Positions 1 through 5,889 of a stretch of DNA of 6,078 bases are shown in pieces. The DNA comes from Actinomycetota bacterium (GTDB lineage: Bacteria > Actinomycetota > Humimicrobiia > Humimicrobiales > Humimicrobiaceae), in NCBI GenBank assembly GCA_015711775.1, contig JACVJB010000069.1:1-6078 (forward strand), written 5' to 3'. Position 1 is the first letter of the stretch. Every line of letters starts with the position of its first letter. The position numbers and the translations under genes are program-made. Under the pieces are notes generated by a model. It made no database searches. It was not told where the DNA came from and saw only the letters and a program-made list of their open reading frames with translations.

Positions 1-13
1 ATTTTTGACAATA

Positions 14-964
14 TTACAACTTTTCTACCATATTTTTAAGGTAATTTTTGGCTGAAATAATCCTGTCCATCATCTCTTCAATAAAAGGAGTTTTTTCAAA
101 CTCAAGAGGATCCTGTATTTCGCCTTTAAAGATTTTTTCACTACAACGCCAAGCTTTTTTAGTAAATTGCCCTAACTCATATGCATTAAGATCAGGATGG
201 TCCAAAATCCATGCTTCATTAAATATTTCTACTTCAAAAAGCCATTTATGGTCTTCTATTGAAAGAGTCAGGTTTTTATTATTAGCAAATAATAAAGGAA
301 GTATTTGCTCCCATTCAACAACACCTGAACCTGCAGGTCTTCCCTGTCTAGTTACTCCTTTTTCAGTGAAAAATAATATTCCATCTTTAGCATGCGTTGT
401 ATTTATGTAAGGCGCACATCTCTTTACAGCAAGCAGCGGATCCTCTGCGTGAACCATTGTGTTTGCCGTGTCAAGATTTATACCTACTACATCATCGCCA
501 ATCTGTTCAATCATGCGAAGAATCTCAAAAGTTGTACAATCTCCATGATTTTCAAAATTTATCCTGCTGCCATATTCTTTTAATACAGGTTTAATCATTT
601 TCATTACTTCAGCAGCCGCTTTTCTGTGATGCTCGCCCCTTTCCTCCAGTCCACCCATACGTGTTCTTAATTCATGCCAGCCTAACTGTGCAAATGTTTT
701 TATCTGCTCTGTAATAATGCCTGCATTTTCCTCAGCAGTAGTTTTGTGAAATAACGGGTTAATAACATCAACTGAAACATGGGTATAAAGCTCATTTTCA
801 TCAGCAAAAGATCTAATTTCCTTTAACCTGGAAACATCTTTACCAAGGTAACATGCCTCATCAAATTGCACTCCGTCAAATCCAAGTTTTTTTGCAAATT
901 TGAGCTGTTCTATTGGATCAGTGGATATTTCCCTTATTGTAAAAGCATCAAGACCTACTTTCAC
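14..964 (-). CDS. Sugar phosphate isomerase/epimerase-like TIM-barrel protein (AP endonuclease 2 / xylose isomerase-like fold)
   Basis: Predicted cytoplasmic, 316 aa, usual length for the IolE/IolI/DTE-like superfamily. The four metal-ligand positions expected of this barrel are visible: Glu138 in NFENHGD, Asp175 in NLDTAN, His201 in THAKD and Glu247 in SIEDH, so a divalent-metal isomerase, epimerase or dehydratase is likely. The start is GTG at 964-962, preceded at 5 nt by AGGGAGG. An open frame runs on to an ATG at 1075, but that would overlap the preceding gene by over 110 nt, and the extra residues do not look like the family N-terminus, whereas KVGLDAFT does. The GTG overlaps the TGA of the oxidoreductase gene (GTGA), which implies translational coupling. 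Members act on free or phosphorylated sugars, inosose or 3-keto-glycosides; the substrate here is inferred only to be the product of the neighbouring dehydrogenase. It is the last gene seen; the operon may continue past the window edge. Confidence 0.88.
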   Translation of the reverse strand: MKVGLDAFTIREISTDPIEQLKFAKKLGFDGVQFDEACYLGKDVSRLKEIRSFADENELYTHVSVDVINPLFHKTTAEENAGIITEQIKTFAQLGWHELRTRMGGLEERGEHHRKAAAEVMKMIKPVLKEYGSRINFENHGDCTTFEILRMIEQIGDDVVGINLDTANTMVHAEDPLLAVKRCAPYINTTHAKDGILFFTEKGVTRQGRPAGSGVVEWEQILPLLFANNKNLTLSIEDHKWLFEVEIFNEAWILDHPDLNAYELGQFTKKAWRCSEKIFKGEIQDPLEFEKTPFIEEMMDRIISAKNYLKNMVEKL

Positions 965-2040
965 TGCAGCCTCCCTATATCTAGCGGCAGTTTTACAAAT
1001 TTGCACGTATCCCTGGAAATATATGCCGCCTGGGCTGCCTCTACCGTATGGATACAATCTGTCCCAGGCGTGCATATATCTGACTCTTCACCATTTAAGT
1101 ATTTTAACCATTCTGTTATTAATACCGTGTGCGAAGCGGCATTCAATTTGGGCTCAATTTTTATAAACTCAGTTTTTGTTTCAGGTAAAGCATATTCAAA
1201 TAAAGCCTTGTCGGATTCGTCATGAATTTTATAGTACGTTCCCTTATCGCTCATAAAATATGCTTCCCCATCCGTTCCGCACACATGTATTAATTCATAC
1301 CAAAGTCCGTTGCGAGTCCGGTTTGAGGTCGTATACCAGTTGATAGACAATGTTGCAAGAGCGCCGCTTTTCATCTTTGCAATTATGGCGCCAATACATT
1401 CACCTTCCATTCTTTCAGGCTCAGTTACTGACATGCATGCAAGTGAATCCATTTCGCCTTCAAACCATCTAAGCGCGTCAATTTGATGAGTAAGGCAGCT
1501 CATTATGGCGCCGCCCCCAAGTCTTTCTGATTTATAAACCCAGCTATCTTTAGGAAATATCACATTCTGATTATGTTCAAGTTTGTAAAAAAGTATTCTT
1601 CCGAGTTTCCCTGAATCTATAATTTTTTTTAATTCTTTCCACTCAGGAAAATATCGCCTGTCATGACCTATTATTAAAGAAACTTTATTTTTTTTACAGG
1701 CTTCAATCATACTGGAACACTCCTGAATATTTCTTGCCATTACTTTTTCGCATAAAACATGTTTGCCTGCGTTTGCTGCTGCAACAGTTGCAGGCATATG
1801 AAGGTCATGAGGCAGATTAATAATGACTGCGTCAATATCAGTTCTTGCCATCATTTTTTCCCAACCTTCGTATATCTCAACATCTCTGCCAAGTTTTTCA
1901 TATATTCTGTCTTTATAGGTTTTTACAGAATCAACAGAAACGGCCTTAACACAGCATCTATCACTGTTTTTCTTCAAAGCAGGCGAATAAGCGTCCAGTA
2001 TGCTCCCTGCACCGCAGATACCCAGGTTTATTTTTTTCAT
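961..2040 (-). CDS. Gfo/Idh/MocA-family NAD(P)-dependent oxidoreductase
   Basis: 359 aa, standard length. The N-terminal Rossmann domain (about residues 1-122) opens with INLGICGAGSI, a glycine-rich dinucleotide loop at residues 7-14. VIINLPHDLHMP (72-83) follows, matching the family's usual P-x-x-x-H region. The catalytic-lysine motif reads CEKVMA (97-102), with Lys99 kept but the usual proline after it replaced by valine. The C-terminal domain has GGGAIMSCLTHQID (175-188), whose His185 and Asp188 correspond to the conserved H-x-x-D pair. Such enzymes oxidise or reduce a sugar, inositol or glycoside hydroxyl in the cytoplasm using NAD(P). ATG start; AGGGGG lies 8 nt upstream. The gene follows the binding-protein gene by 73 nt and its TGA overlaps the next gene's GTG. 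This strongly suggests the two enzymes act in sequence on the imported substrate. Substrate unknown. Confidence 0.93.
   Translation of the reverse strand: MKKINLGICGAGSILDAYSPALKKNSDRCCVKAVSVDSVKTYKDRIYEKLGRDVEIYEGWEKMMARTDIDAVIINLPHDLHMPATVAAANAGKHVLCEKVMARNIQECSSMIEACKKNKVSLIIGHDRRYFPEWKELKKIIDSGKLGRILFYKLEHNQNVIFPKDSWVYKSERLGGGAIMSCLTHQIDALRWFEGEMDSLACMSVTEPERMEGECIGAIIAKMKSGALATLSINWYTTSNRTRNGLWYELIHVCGTDGEAYFMSDKGTYYKIHDESDKALFEYALPETKTEFIKIEPKLNAASHTVLITEWLKYLNGEESDICTPGTDCIHTVEAAQAAYISRDTCKFVKLPLDIGRLQ
965..976 (-). promoter_or_regulatory. Ribosome binding site deciding the GTG start of the isomerase gene
   Basis: On the minus strand AGGGAGG (976-970) lies 5 nt (CTGCA) before the GTG at 964. 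It is within the end of the oxidoreductase coding sequence. This near-consensus Shine-Dalgarno is the main reason to place the start at 964 and not at the upstream ATG at 1075. Confidence 0.85.
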
Positions 2041-2060
2041 TTTGCAGACCCCCTGGTCCT
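2041..2060 (-). promoter_or_regulatory. Ribosome binding site of the oxidoreductase gene, possibly in a small hairpin
   Basis: On the minus strand AGGGGG (2054-2049) precedes the ATG at 2040 by 8 nt. The same bases can take part in a short stem, GACC (2058-2055) with GGTC (2050-2047) around a 4-nt loop, which would partly hide the site. The stem is only 4 bp, so the Shine-Dalgarno call is firm and the hairpin is speculative. The rest of the gap (2061-2113) is AT-rich with no recognisable terminator. Confidence 0.6.
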
Positions 2061-2113
2061 TAATTATTTATGTAATTTCAGAAATCCACTTGACTTTGTT
2101 TTAAAATGTAATT

Positions 2114-3118
2114 TTACCCGAAAATACTATTATACATATTTTCGTCTGGAGTCCATGTTACAGCAGCATCAATGTTCTCAATAGTAATAGGGGTAGCAGG
2201 TACATTTACAACTTCAGGTATTTCCTTACCTGCAAAATAATCCATTAACATTTTAATCATGTACATCCCCTCGTAGGCAGGAGATGCAGCTACTGTCATT
2301 TCCAGTTTACCTTCCTTAATCAATTCAAGACCTGCTGCTGATCCGCCTGTAGCAATGACAGCAACATTTTCCAGTAATTTATTCTCTTCAAGTACCCCTA
2401 TTGCACCAGTTGCCATATCCTCATTATTAACAAAAGCTACTGAGAACTCAGTCCCGCCGGTTACCAGGCTTTCCATAACAGAAATTGCTTTAGCCCTGTC
2501 CCAGTCTGCCGGCTGTTCAGCAACAAGCTCTACTCCTGCGCCGCCATCTTTAATAGCCTGTTTCAGACCTTTACTGTAGTCTTCAACTATACCGGCGCCG
2601 GGAAGACCTGTAATATAAATCATCTTGGATCCCGGATGTTTTTCACTAACATATGAGCCTACAACATAACCGAGGTCATAAAAACTATATGACAGTATAG
2701 TAACAGCTTTACCTTCGCCTTCAGCAACATTTCCATCAAGTAAAAATAACGGTATTTCTGCATCATTGCACATTTTAGCAACTTTTTGCCCTGATTCAGC
2801 ATTTACCGTAAACATTATTATTGCGTCTACACCTTTGGAAATCAGGTCTTCGGCATTGGTTATCTCTTTTTCCGGCGTATAGTCCGAATTCAAAACAATC
2901 ATCTCATAACCAAGTTTGTCACATGCGAACTGAGCACCGTCAGACTCAGCCTGCTGCCATTCTTCAGGGCCTCCCATGATATAACCTATTGTCAGGGATT
3001 CTGACTTTGCTGCGGTTGTCTCTGCAGTAGCTGCAGTTTTACAACCGAACAAAGAGAGACACGCAATCAGTACTACGCTCATTGTCATTATCAGAGCGAT
3101 TTTTATTATTTTCTTCAC
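2114..3118 (-). CDS. Sugar ABC transporter substrate-binding lipoprotein (RbsB/periplasmic-binding-protein type I family)
   Basis: 334 aa. A lipoprotein signal peptide is visible: MKKIIK, a hydrophobic stretch to about residue 24, then LFGC with Cys26 as the predicted lipidated residue (Phe at -2 is tolerated but not the commonest). An Ala/Thr-rich linker (28-37) tethers the binding domain, which starts near SLTIGYIMGG (41-50). Family features in order: DLISKGVDAI (91-100), LFLLDGN (124-130), DWDRAKAISVME (205-216), FVNNEDMATGAI (229-240) and an ATGGSAAGLELI segment near 256-267. This is the pattern of Peripla_BP_4-type proteins that bind monosaccharides, polyols or autoinducer-2 outside the membrane and deliver them to the permease. 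GTG start with an excellent Shine-Dalgarno. It lies third in the operon, behind ATPase and permease; in rbs-type operons the binding protein may be placed differently. Its own hairpin upstream and strong ribosome site suggest it is made in excess. Ligand not predictable from the sequence. Confidence 0.94.
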   Translation of the reverse strand: MKKIIKIALIMTMSVVLIACLSLFGCKTAATAETTAAKSESLTIGYIMGGPEEWQQAESDGAQFACDKLGYEMIVLNSDYTPEKEITNAEDLISKGVDAIIMFTVNAESGQKVAKMCNDAEIPLFLLDGNVAEGEGKAVTILSYSFYDLGYVVGSYVSEKHPGSKMIYITGLPGAGIVEDYSKGLKQAIKDGGAGVELVAEQPADWDRAKAISVMESLVTGGTEFSVAFVNNEDMATGAIGVLEENKLLENVAVIATGGSAAGLELIKEGKLEMTVAASPAYEGMYMIKMLMDYFAGKEIPEVVNVPATPITIENIDAAVTWTPDENMYNSIFG

Positions 3119-3130
3119 TTTTTCCTCCTC
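3119..3130 (-). promoter_or_regulatory. Strong ribosome binding site of the binding-protein gene
   Basis: GAGGAGG (minus strand, 3130-3124) followed by five A residues and then GTG at 3118. It is the best Shine-Dalgarno in the window, fits the high demand for binding protein, and supports the GTG start. Confidence 0.9.
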
Positions 3131-3154
3131 TTTTGTTTTTAAACATTATATATT

Positions 3155-3177
3155 TAAAGGCATCTTTAATGCCTTTA
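3155..3177 (-). other. Intercistronic hairpin between permease and binding-protein genes
   Basis: A perfect inverted repeat: TAAAGGCAT (3177-3169 on the minus strand) pairs with ATGCCTTTA (3163-3155) across a 5-nt loop, giving a 9-bp stem. The left arm begins in the TAA stop of the permease gene. The following bases are A/T-rich but not a clean U-run, so it is not a strong intrinsic terminator. Such structures at this position often stabilise upstream mRNA ends or set transporter subunit ratios by processing or partial termination; that role is inferred. Confidence 0.65.
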
Positions 3178-4137
3178 TACCGATCTATCCCTATTTCCCA
3201 GCTGGCTTACGACAGCCGCAATAACTACAATAAGCCCCAGTATTACCTGCTGCAGGAAAGCGGTAACTCCAAGTATATTCATAGCATTTGAAATAATGCC
3301 AAGAAGTAATATTCCAAGAAAACAACCGCCAACTGAGCCCTTTCCACCTGAAATTGCAATACCGCCTATGACTGCCGAAGCAACAGCATTCAACGTGTAT
3401 GCATCACCCATTACAGCACTTGCAGAACCAAGCCTCATAAGCAATGCAACAGCAGCAAGAGATACAATAAGGCCGGCAACAGTATATATAAGAGTTTTAG
3501 ACACAGCTATGTTAATACCTGCCAAATAAGCTGCTTCTTCATTTCCTCCAATCGCATATATTCTTTTCCCAAAAACAGTGAGCTTAAGAAAAAGAAACAC
3601 AAATACGACTACAAAAAGATAAATGAACACTATAGTTGGAAATCCCAGTACTTCTGTTTTTGTAAGAATTGATACCGGAACTTTAAAATTTATTATATTT
3701 CCTCCTGCAATTAAAAGCGCAAAGCCTTTAAAGACACCCATTGTGCCCAATGTAATTATTACAGGAGCACATCTTGATTTGGCTATAACAAAACCGTTTA
3801 ATGTTCCGCACAGAGCTCCAGCAATAATACCTATCAGTATTGCTGATGACTCAGGAATACCCTTATTTATTAGTGTTGCAATAATGCATGCTACAAGAGA
3901 AATTAATGACCCTACAGAGAGATCAAATCCCCCGGATATTAATACAAGCGCCATCGCTATAGAACTTATGCCTGTTACTGATATCTGTTTAAATAAATTG
4001 GTTATGTTCTGTACTGACAGAAACCTATCATTTACCAGGGCAACAATTATACTCAGAACCACTATTATTATAATCAGAAAGGTTATTTGATTACGAAATA
4101 ATCCCTGTGCAGTATTACTTCTTCTTAACTCGATCAT
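3175..4137 (-). CDS. Ribose-type sugar ABC transporter permease (RbsC/BPD_transp_2 family)
   Basis: 320 aa, the usual length for this integral inner-membrane subunit, with about eight to ten hydrophobic segments (for example about 18-36, 53-67, 77-91, 98-118, 166-186, 213-235, 250-262, 270-288 and 296-311). Diagnostic motifs: SGGFDLSVGS (68-77; more often GGIDLSVGS), GTLNGFVIAK (111-120), ITLGTMGVFKG (128-138), GGNEEAAYLAGI (197-208; the cytoplasmic loop thought to contact the ATPase) and SGGKGSVGG (263-271). It forms the translocation channel for the sugar delivered by the lipoprotein encoded next. The start is ATG at 4137; AAAGGA lies 13 nt upstream, a rather long spacing. It follows the ATPase gene after 83 nt and precedes the binding-protein gene by 56 nt, all in the same orientation. 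One permease gene is typical here, working as a homodimer. Confidence 0.95.
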   Translation of the reverse strand: MIELRRSNTAQGLFRNQITFLIIIIVVLSIIVALVNDRFLSVQNITNLFKQISVTGISSIAMALVLISGGFDLSVGSLISLVACIIATLINKGIPESSAILIGIIAGALCGTLNGFVIAKSRCAPVIITLGTMGVFKGFALLIAGGNIINFKVPVSILTKTEVLGFPTIVFIYLFVVVFVFLFLKLTVFGKRIYAIGGNEEAAYLAGINIAVSKTLIYTVAGLIVSLAAVALLMRLGSASAVMGDAYTLNAVASAVIGGIAISGGKGSVGGCFLGILLLGIISNAMNILGVTAFLQQVILGLIVVIAAVVSQLGNRDRSV

Positions 4138-4161
4138 TTTTTTTAATCATTCCTTTCGCCC

Positions 4162-4184
4162 TGCTGGCATTGCAAAGCACAGCA
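4162..4184 (-). other. Imperfect inverted repeat in the ATPase-permease gap
   Basis: TGCTG (minus strand 4184-4180) can pair with CAGCA (4166-4162). An inner TGC/GCA pair (4179-4177 with 4173-4171) extends the stem around a 3-nt loop, with a 4-nt bulge at 4170-4167. It lies in the 83-nt gap upstream of the permease gene, in a locally more GC-rich patch than the surrounding bases. No U-run follows, so it is not a terminator. It may shape mRNA between the two genes, but the pairing is modest. Confidence 0.3.
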
Positions 4185-4220
4185 AAACTGCATTTTTTAA
4201 ATATTTTTTCCTCAATTATT

Positions 4221-5714
4221 CTAAGATACCAACTTATTTGCTCCAATTGAGTATGAAAGTATAGTTTCCTCATTTATATCGCTACCGGTAACTTCTCCAA
4301 CAAGGGTGCCATTTTTCATTATCAAAACTCTGTCGCTCATTGCTATCAGTTCCGGCAGTTCCGAGCTTATCATAATAATCGATTTTCCCTGCTCTGCAAG
4401 TTCATTTATTAATCTGTAAATTTCTTCTTTAGAGCCAACATCTATCCCCCGTGTAGGTTCGTCGAATATAAATACCTGACTGTTTACAAGAAACCATCTG
4501 GCCATAATCACTTTTTGCTGATTACCTCCTGAAAGATTGTTTATCGAATTGCTTTCACTGGGAGTTTTTATCTTTAAAAGATCTATGTACTTCTTGCTTT
4601 CCTTTTTTTCAAACCTTATATTCCTGAATAACGCTGAGATGCTGTTTATATAACTTATGACAATGTTATCCGCTACACTCTGGTAGTTGACGTTTGCATC
4701 CCGTTTCCTGTCTTCCGGTAAAAAACAGATTCCATGTTTTATAGCAGCGTGTGGATTTTTAATATTGATTTCTTTATCATTCATAAAAAGCACCCCGGCT
4801 GTTTTCTTGTCAGCGCCAAATATAAGTCTTGCAAGCTCAGAGCGCCCTGACCCAACCATTCCTGCAAAGCCAAGAACTTCTCCACGTTTTAAATTAAAAG
4901 AGACATTACGGACTACATTTTTTCTGGAAAAATTTTTAACCTCCATAACAATTTCTCCAGCCTGGTGATGTCTTTTTTTAAAAAATGTACTCGGCTCCCT
5001 TCCTGTCATGTCTGATATAAGTATATCTGAAGTGTATTTTCCTTTTTTATGGGTTGAGATAATTTCGCCATCTTTTAAAACAGTGACTCTGTCAGCAATT
5101 TTAAATACTTCATCAAGATGATGAGAAATAAATATTATCCCTGTTCCCTGTAATTTTACCTTTTTTATGATATTAAGAAGTGTTTCTATTTCATTCATGC
5201 TAAAAGAGGCAGTAGGCTCATCTAAAATTAGTATTTTTGCTTTTTTAACAAAAGCCTTCAGCACCTGTACTACTTTTTGCTGAGCAGGTGAAAGATTTCT
5301 TAGTATTTCAAGCGGTTCAATATCCACTTCCATAGTGTCTATTAATTTCTTTGCTTCAACAATAGTTCTCTTTTTATCATAAAATATTCCATTGCGATAT
5401 TCAGTCCCAAGATAAATATTTTCCATAGCAGTCATATCAGGACAGATAATGTTTTCCTGATAAATTGTTTCAGTCTCCAGTTTACGCGCAAGAGCTGGTG
5501 TCAAACTTTTAAATATTTCTCCATGTATATGTATTGCTCCACCTGTAGGAGCAATAGCACCGGACAATATTTTTATAAGAGTTGATTTTCCAGCACCGTT
5601 TTCTCCGACAAGACAGTGTATCTCACCGCTTTCCAGTTCAAAAGATACATTTGAAAGCGCTCTGACACTGCCAAAATCTTTTGTTAATCCAACAAGCTTA
5701 AGAATAGTTGCCAT
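4221..5714 (-). CDS. Sugar ABC transporter ATP-binding protein with two fused nucleotide-binding domains (RbsA/MglA type)
   Basis: 497 aa, matching the tandem-ATPase family that powers ribose, galactose and xylose importers at the inner face of the membrane. Domain 1 (about 1-245): Walker A GENGAGKST (37-45), Q-loop Gln86, a divergent signature LSPAQQ (141-146), Walker B ILILDEPTAS (161-170) and switch histidine in ISHHLDE (198). Domain 2 (about 255-490): degenerate Walker A GMVGSGRSE (285-293) with Arg for Lys, PEDRKRDA (333-340), full signature LSGGNQQKV (394-402), Walker B FIFDEPTRGIDVG (415-427) and Ser in place of the switch His in ISSELPE. This asymmetry, with the second site weakened, is normal for the family. 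The start ATG matches the family's usual N-terminus, but no Shine-Dalgarno is visible upstream (the preceding 25 nt are almost all A/T), unlike the other operon genes. It is the first gene of the operon, with a promoter-like sequence about 78 nt upstream. Confidence 0.96.
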   Translation of the reverse strand: MATILKLVGLTKDFGSVRALSNVSFELESGEIHCLVGENGAGKSTLIKILSGAIAPTGGAIHIHGEIFKSLTPALARKLETETIYQENIICPDMTAMENIYLGTEYRNGIFYDKKRTIVEAKKLIDTMEVDIEPLEILRNLSPAQQKVVQVLKAFVKKAKILILDEPTASFSMNEIETLLNIIKKVKLQGTGIIFISHHLDEVFKIADRVTVLKDGEIISTHKKGKYTSDILISDMTGREPSTFFKKRHHQAGEIVMEVKNFSRKNVVRNVSFNLKRGEVLGFAGMVGSGRSELARLIFGADKKTAGVLFMNDKEINIKNPHAAIKHGICFLPEDRKRDANVNYQSVADNIVISYINSISALFRNIRFEKKESKKYIDLLKIKTPSESNSINNLSGGNQQKVIMARWFLVNSQVFIFDEPTRGIDVGSKEEIYRLINELAEQGKSIIMISSELPELIAMSDRVLIMKNGTLVGEVTGSDINEETILSYSIGANKLVS

Positions 5715-5742
5715 ATATTTTTAATTGATTTAAAAATAGCTT

Positions 5743-5762
5743 ATTACGAAAATTTCGGTAAT
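5743..5762. promoter_or_regulatory. Near-palindrome in the leader of the operon, possible operator
   Basis: On the minus strand the 20 bases read ATTACCGAAATTTTCGTAAT. ATTAC and GTAAT are exact arms, GAAA and TTTC are complementary if one C is bulged, and two positions per half break strict dyad symmetry. It lies downstream of the predicted promoter and about 29 nt before the ATPase start, where a sugar-responsive repressor could block transcription. No regulator gene is in the window, and in DNA this AT-rich a chance near-palindrome is possible. Confidence 0.35.
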
Positions 5763-5791
5763 TATTTTTAATTTAGATAAAAATTAATTGA

Positions 5792-5820
5792 ATAATAGCA
5801 GTATTTAACAAAATTTGCAA
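5792..5820 (-). promoter_or_regulatory. Predicted sigma-70 promoter of the sugar transport operon
   Basis: Minus strand: -35 TTGCAA (5820-5815), a 17-nt spacer, and -10 TATTAT (5797-5792). TG at 5800-5799 supplies an extended -10 (TGCTATTAT). Transcription would begin near 5785, giving a leader of roughly 70 nt before the ATPase ATG. Spacing and hexamers are close to consensus, and the position immediately ahead of the first operon gene is right. The spacer is about 86% A+T, so chance similarity cannot be excluded. Confidence 0.55.
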
Positions 5821-5889
5821 AAATATTTATAATAATTTTTATATTATATGTTTAATCACCTTGCATGTAACTTATATTTAGTATATTTT

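Noticed and set aside
965..1075. Extended N-terminus of the isomerase starting at an ATG at 1075
   Set aside because: It would lie deep inside the oxidoreductase coding sequence, its residues are unlike the family N-terminus, and the GTG at 964 has a near-perfect Shine-Dalgarno at 5 nt.
2070..2114. Direct repeat of ATGTAATTT at 2070-2078 and 2106-2114
   Set aside because: Only 9 bp of AT-rich sequence, two copies, one ending at the binding-protein stop codon; expected by chance at this composition.
4138..4150. An ATG at 4150, closer to the AAGGA sequence, as the permease start
   Set aside because: It is 13 nt upstream and out of frame with the permease; the ATG at 4137 is the in-frame start.
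48..4968. Several plus-strand open frames of 60-155 codons across the operon
   Set aside because: All lie antisense to well-supported genes with strong family motifs, have no Shine-Dalgarno support and show no recognisable domains.
5822..5850. Possible terminator after the G-alpha stop codon (A-rich arm facing a T-run)
   Set aside because: Pairing would be entirely A-T with no GC core; it is best explained as general AT-richness. No intrinsic terminator is visible between 5889 and 5715.
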